NCBI GenBank assembly: GCA_021777365.1
Contig: JAJYDP010000037.1
Span: forward strand, 1 to 14,996
Origin: Chloroflexota bacterium
Lineage (GTDB): Bacteria; Chloroflexota; Limnocylindria; Limnocylindrales; CSP1-4
Reading direction: 5' to 3'
Length of the DNA: 14,996 nt
Below are positions 12,753-14,996 of this stretch, one piece after another; positions within the stretch are counted from its first letter, which is position 1, and each line of letters begins with the position of its first letter. The notes beneath the pieces are model-generated. The model was not told the origin of the DNA, did no database searches, and was given only the letters and a program-made list of their open reading frames with translations. A program made the position numbers and the translations under genes.

Positions 12753-14024
12753 TCAGCGCCAGGCCCCGCCGAGCGCAAGATAGGCCGCCCATGCGGCGAG
12801 GCCGGCCCCGAACACGATGAGCAGGTTCCAGCGCGCGACGCGCACCGCGACGAACGCCGCGGCAAGCAGGACGAGCGCCGCCGGCAGCGGCAGAAGGGGC
12901 CGTCCGAGCGAGAGGGCCACGCTGGCCAGCAGGCCGACGAAGACGGCCATGACGCCGGCCACCGCACCCTTGACCCAGGCCCAGCGCCGCAGCCAGGGAT
13001 AGATCTCGGCCGCGACCGTGGTCATCGCGACGCTGGGGGCAAAGATCGCGATGGCAGCGAGCACGCCGCCCCAGAGCCCGGCCACCTTGTAGCCCACGAA
13101 CGCGGCGGAGATCAGGAAGGGGCCCGGTGTGATCTGGCCGAACGCGATCGCCACCCCGAACTCCGGCATGCCCAGCCAGTGCCGGCTGTCGACCACGTCC
13201 TGCTGCAGCACCGGCAGGATCGTGGACCCGTTGCCAAACGCGACCGTCCCGATCCGGGTCATGTCGAGGAAGAGCGTGGACAGGACCCCGCTCGACGTGG
13301 CCGCGACCGCCGCGGCCACCACCATGGTGGCGCCCGGCACAAGGGCCAGCGCCAGGCGGCGCCACGACGGCGGCTCGTGGGTCGCAGCGATTGCCGAGGC
13401 ACCCCGGCCGGCCGCTCCCGGTCGAACCGCGACCGCCCCGAGCGTCAACCCGCCCAGGACCGCGAGGGGCAGACTGGCGCCGCTCACGGCCACCGCGAAC
13501 CCGGCGAGGGCGAGCAAGGCCGGCAGCGTGCCGCGCGCGTGCTGCAGGGCGAAGTCGATCGCGACGCTGGCCACCACGCCGACCACGATGGCGTCGAGAC
13601 CGACGACCAGGCCGGCCACCCCCGGCGCGGCGCCGTACGTCGCGTACAGCCAGGAGAGTCCCAGCATCAGCACGAGCGCGGGGGCGACAAAGCCCGCGGT
13701 GGCCACGATCGCCCCGGTCACGCGGTGGATGCGGTAGCCGATGTAGGCGACCAGGTCGACCATGATCGCGCCGGGGTAGAGCTGCACCAGCCCCAGACCC
13801 TCGTCGATCTCCTCGCGCTCGATCCAGCCACGCCGCACGGGCACGGAGCGGATTTTCTGCAGGATGGCCATGCCGAACGAGGTCAGGCCGATCGAGAAGA
13901 ACGTCGCGAAGAGCTGGGCAACACTGGGCACCACGCGGGGGCGCGGTTCTGCGTTGTCGGCGAGCGCCACGGCTGCCACGCCGCCGACCGCCGGACCCGC
14001 GACGGCGTCTGCGGCGGAGGCCAT
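12753..14024 (-). CDS. chrA: Chromate transporter, two-domain ChrA (CHR family)
   Basis: Integral membrane protein of 423 residues, the usual length for the long two-domain CHR type. The N-terminal domain has FSIGLTSFGMA, the region IEREEIDEGLGLVQLYPGAI with V-x-x-x-Y-IGYR, and repeated glycine-rich helices. The C-terminal domain repeats the pattern: GTVAFGNGSTI, GQITPGPFLISAAFVGYK, FAPS. This pseudo-duplication is the hallmark of ChrA, which exports chromate; many members have other or unknown substrates. An Ala/Pro-rich N-terminal extension of about 35 residues is unusual. Its ATG overlaps the stop of the upstream usp gene (TGATG, 1-nt overlap), so translation is coupled. The 46-nt gap to the flavoreductase keeps the operon compact. 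A chromate role is family inference; no chromate reductase is adjacent, although the flavoreductase could supply electrons. Confidence 0.93.
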   Translation of the reverse strand: MASAADAVAGPAVGGVAAVALADNAEPRPRVVPSVAQLFATFFSIGLTSFGMAILQKIRSVPVRRGWIEREEIDEGLGLVQLYPGAIMVDLVAYIGYRIHRVTGAIVATAGFVAPALVLMLGLSWLYATYGAAPGVAGLVVGLDAIVVGVVASVAIDFALQHARGTLPALLALAGFAVAVSGASLPLAVLGGLTLGAVAVRPGAAGRGASAIAATHEPPSWRRLALALVPGATMVVAAAVAATSSGVLSTLFLDMTRIGTVAFGNGSTILPVLQQDVVDSRHWLGMPEFGVAIAFGQITPGPFLISAAFVGYKVAGLWGGVLAAIAIFAPSVAMTTVAAEIYPWLRRWAWVKGAVAGVMAVFVGLLASVALSLGRPLLPLPAALVLLAAAFVAVRVARWNLLIVFGAGLAAWAAYLALGGAWR

Positions 14025-14485
14025 CAGCGCACGACCAGGACCGGGCAGGTCGCGCGCTTGGTCACGTGCTCCACGGTGTTCCCGATGAGCAGCTCCTCCA
14101 GCGAGCGCTTCCCGTGCGAGCCCATCACGATCACGTCGCTGCCGAGCTCCCCGGCGGCGGCGAGAATCTCGTCTCCCGGGGATCCCACGCGCACGTGCAG
14201 GGTTGTCTCGATCCCGGCATCGCGCAGGAACCGGGTCTCGGACTCGAGCTCCTGCTGAACCCGTGCCTCGTGTTCGGCCTCGAGGCGGCGCTCGGCCTCG
14301 TGCACGGCCTCCTCGGCGATGAACGGATCGGGAACGTCGAGCAGGAACGGCGGCAGATCGTCAGGCGCCACCACGGTCAGCACGTCGACCGGCCGATGCG
14401 AGCAAAGGGCGCACTCGAGCGCCTTGCGGCCGGCATCCCGGGCGTGCACCGAGAAATCAGTCACCCACAGGATCTTCTGGAACAT
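14024..14485 (-). CDS. Universal stress protein, UspA family
   Basis: Single-domain Usp of 153 residues. The N-terminus ILWVTDFS carries the beta1 Asp (Asp10). The nucleotide motif is G-x2-G-x9-G-N (GSHGKRSLEELLIGN), so the usual Ser/Thr after the last Gly is Asn; the protein ends in the expected CPVLVV strand. It probably binds ATP, though the Asn makes this less certain. A charged helical stretch of about 25 residues (EEAVHEAERRLEAEHEARVQ) separates the two halves. ATG at 14485 has GAGGAGG upstream at about 7 nt. It follows the OsmC gene after 63 nt and its stop overlaps the chrA start by 1 nt, so it is part of the leftward stress operon. It is a distant paralogue of the UspA at 643-1110. 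Confidence 0.94.
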   Translation of the reverse strand: MFQKILWVTDFSVHARDAGRKALECALCSHRPVDVLTVVAPDDLPPFLLDVPDPFIAEEAVHEAERRLEAEHEARVQQELESETRFLRDAGIETTLHVRVGSPGDEILAAAGELGSDVIVMGSHGKRSLEELLIGNTVEHVTKRATCPVLVVR

Positions 14486-14500
14486 CGGAGGACCTCCTCA

Positions 14501-14520
14501 TCCCGGCGCCGAGGCCGGGA
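14501..14520 (-). promoter_or_regulatory. Hairpin just upstream of the usp ribosome binding site
   Basis: TCCCGGC (14501-14507) and GCCGGGA (14514-14520) form a perfect 7-bp stem with a 6-nt loop (GCCGAG). On the minus strand it ends directly before the TGAGGAGG ribosome binding region of the UspA gene, in the gap after the OsmC gene. It could be an mRNA processing or stability element, or a weak terminator that sets OsmC to Usp expression ratios. Confidence 0.4.
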
Positions 14521-14548
14521 CGCTCGGTGAACGTGGTGCAGGCACTCA

Positions 14549-14923
14549 TCAGGCCGCCCGCACCACGCGGGATTCGATCGTGATGGGCTGGCCCAGCTGC
14601 AGGGTGTTGGTCACCGTGCCGTTGGACTGAAGCGCGTCGAGCAGCGGGCGCAGCGCCGCTTCGGGCTCCGGGCTGGTGACAATCACCTCGACCCGGAAGT
14701 CGCCCAGGCGGGGGCCGTCCGGCCCGCCGAAGCGGGTGGCCTGCGCCGTGACCTCGACCTCGTCGATGCGCAGCCCAGCGGCCGCGCTCTCGCGCTGGAT
14801 GCCCGAGATCATGCAGGCGGCCAGGGCACCGATCAGCGCCTCGGTGGGCTTTGGCGCATCCACCGGTTGAGTGCCGGTGATGGCCCAGGTGTGGGCCCAG
14901 GATCGGGCCTGCACGGTGGCCAT
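14549..14923 (-). CDS. OsmC/Ohr-family thiol-dependent peroxide stress protein
   Basis: About 124 residues from the ATG at 14923. The family core KPTEALIGALAACMISGI gives one catalytic-type Cys in the expected position (A-A-C). The C-terminal half, with alternating strands (EVEVTAQATRF, LGDFRVEVIVTS) and a long helix (EAALRPLLDAL), fits OsmC/YhfA-like proteins. OsmC family members reduce organic hydroperoxides using paired cysteines; only this one Cys is seen in the core, so the second catalytic Cys is missing or the protein acts otherwise. The frame stays open from 14923 to the right edge and encodes a Pro-Ala linker there, so the true start may lie outside the window. There is no strong ribosome binding site at 14923. 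It is first visible gene of the leftward stress operon. Confidence 0.82.
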   Translation of the reverse strand: MATVQARSWAHTWAITGTQPVDAPKPTEALIGALAACMISGIQRESAAAGLRIDEVEVTAQATRFGGPDGPRLGDFRVEVIVTSPEPEAALRPLLDALQSNGTVTNTLQLGQPITIESRVVRAA

Positions 14924-14967
14924 CAGGGCGTCGACCTGCCGGCAGACGACCGAGAGGACCTGTGGCT

Positions 14968-14992
14968 GGGCGGGGGCGGGGGCGGGGGCGGG
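14968..14992. repeat. GGGGGC tandem repeat, G-quadruplex-capable
   Basis: Five G-runs (3, 5, 5, 5 and 3 bases) separated by single C bases, period 6. The 1-nt loops make this a strong G-quadruplex candidate on the plus strand. On the minus strand, in the OsmC frame, it encodes alternating Pro-Ala, so it can equally be a linker-coding repeat. Confidence 0.85.
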
Positions 14993-14996
14993 TACG

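Noticed and set aside
11123..12820. A 565-residue plus-strand open frame opposite the flavoreductase
   Set aside because: Composition is Arg/Asp/His-rich without family motifs, and the minus strand there encodes intact ferredoxin, FAD and NAD motifs.
13179..14258. A 359-residue plus-strand open frame opposite chrA and usp
   Set aside because: No motif and strongly biased composition; chrA and UspA on the minus strand are well supported.

Overview
This is high-GC bacterial DNA from a free-living, stress-hardened organism. The evidence is strong G/C third-position bias, frequent GTG/TTG starts, tightly overlapping operons and one apparently leaderless gene. The style fits Chloroflexota or Actinomycetota, but nothing here (no rRNA, no tRNA) fixes the taxon. 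No insertion sequence, phage gene, CRISPR array or RNA gene was seen. No gene-free stretch exceeds 300 bases; the longest are 1869-2093 and 8981-9196.

Left part (1-1868). The C-terminal membrane domain of a P3A-type (proton-pump-like) P-type ATPase enters from the left and meets a leftward group of three genes. These are a stand-alone small protein resembling the N-terminal Fe-S domain of heterodisulfide reductase HdrA, a small dicluster ferredoxin overlapping it by 4 nt, and a universal stress protein.

Metal-sensing part (2056-3793). A MerR-type regulator has a textbook MerR promoter: a 19-bp spacer spanned by a perfect inverted repeat. Its transcript should begin at or next to its ATG. It is followed by an AhpD/carboxymuconolactone decarboxylase-like protein with a cysteine-rich, metallothionein-like tail, then a densely self-complementary spacer, then an ArsR-type repressor with a CVCD metal site and its own operator-like palindrome.

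Molybdenum hydroxylase part (3939-7694). Three tightly packed genes encode the FAD, [2Fe-2S] and molybdopterin subunits of a xanthine-dehydrogenase-family enzyme. The gene order (FAD, Fe-S, Mo) is that of cox clusters, but the active-site motifs are of xanthine dehydrogenase type, not CO dehydrogenase. A 407-residue protein of unknown function with two C-terminal membrane helices follows.

Right part (9197-14923). A long leftward operon runs OsmC-like protein, UspA, two-domain chromate transporter ChrA, a ferredoxin-flavoreductase fusion, and a full-length P3A-type ATPase. The last three gene junctions are a 1-nt overlap, a 46-nt gap and a 9-nt gap. A tandem pair of hairpins follows the last stop codon.

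Themes. Both ends of the window carry the same kit: a P3A pump, a UspA protein and a ferredoxin with the same N-terminal signature (GIPRxxIPWxPTxDP). The two kits differ at key residues. The complete pump has Asn where the proton-carrying Asp is expected, while the truncated one keeps Asp. The small ferredoxin has Asp in place of one cluster-ligand Cys, while the fused one keeps Cys. With OsmC, the AhpD-like protein, ChrA, MerR and ArsR, the region reads as a thiol/metal redox-stress and membrane-energisation island; that reading is inference.
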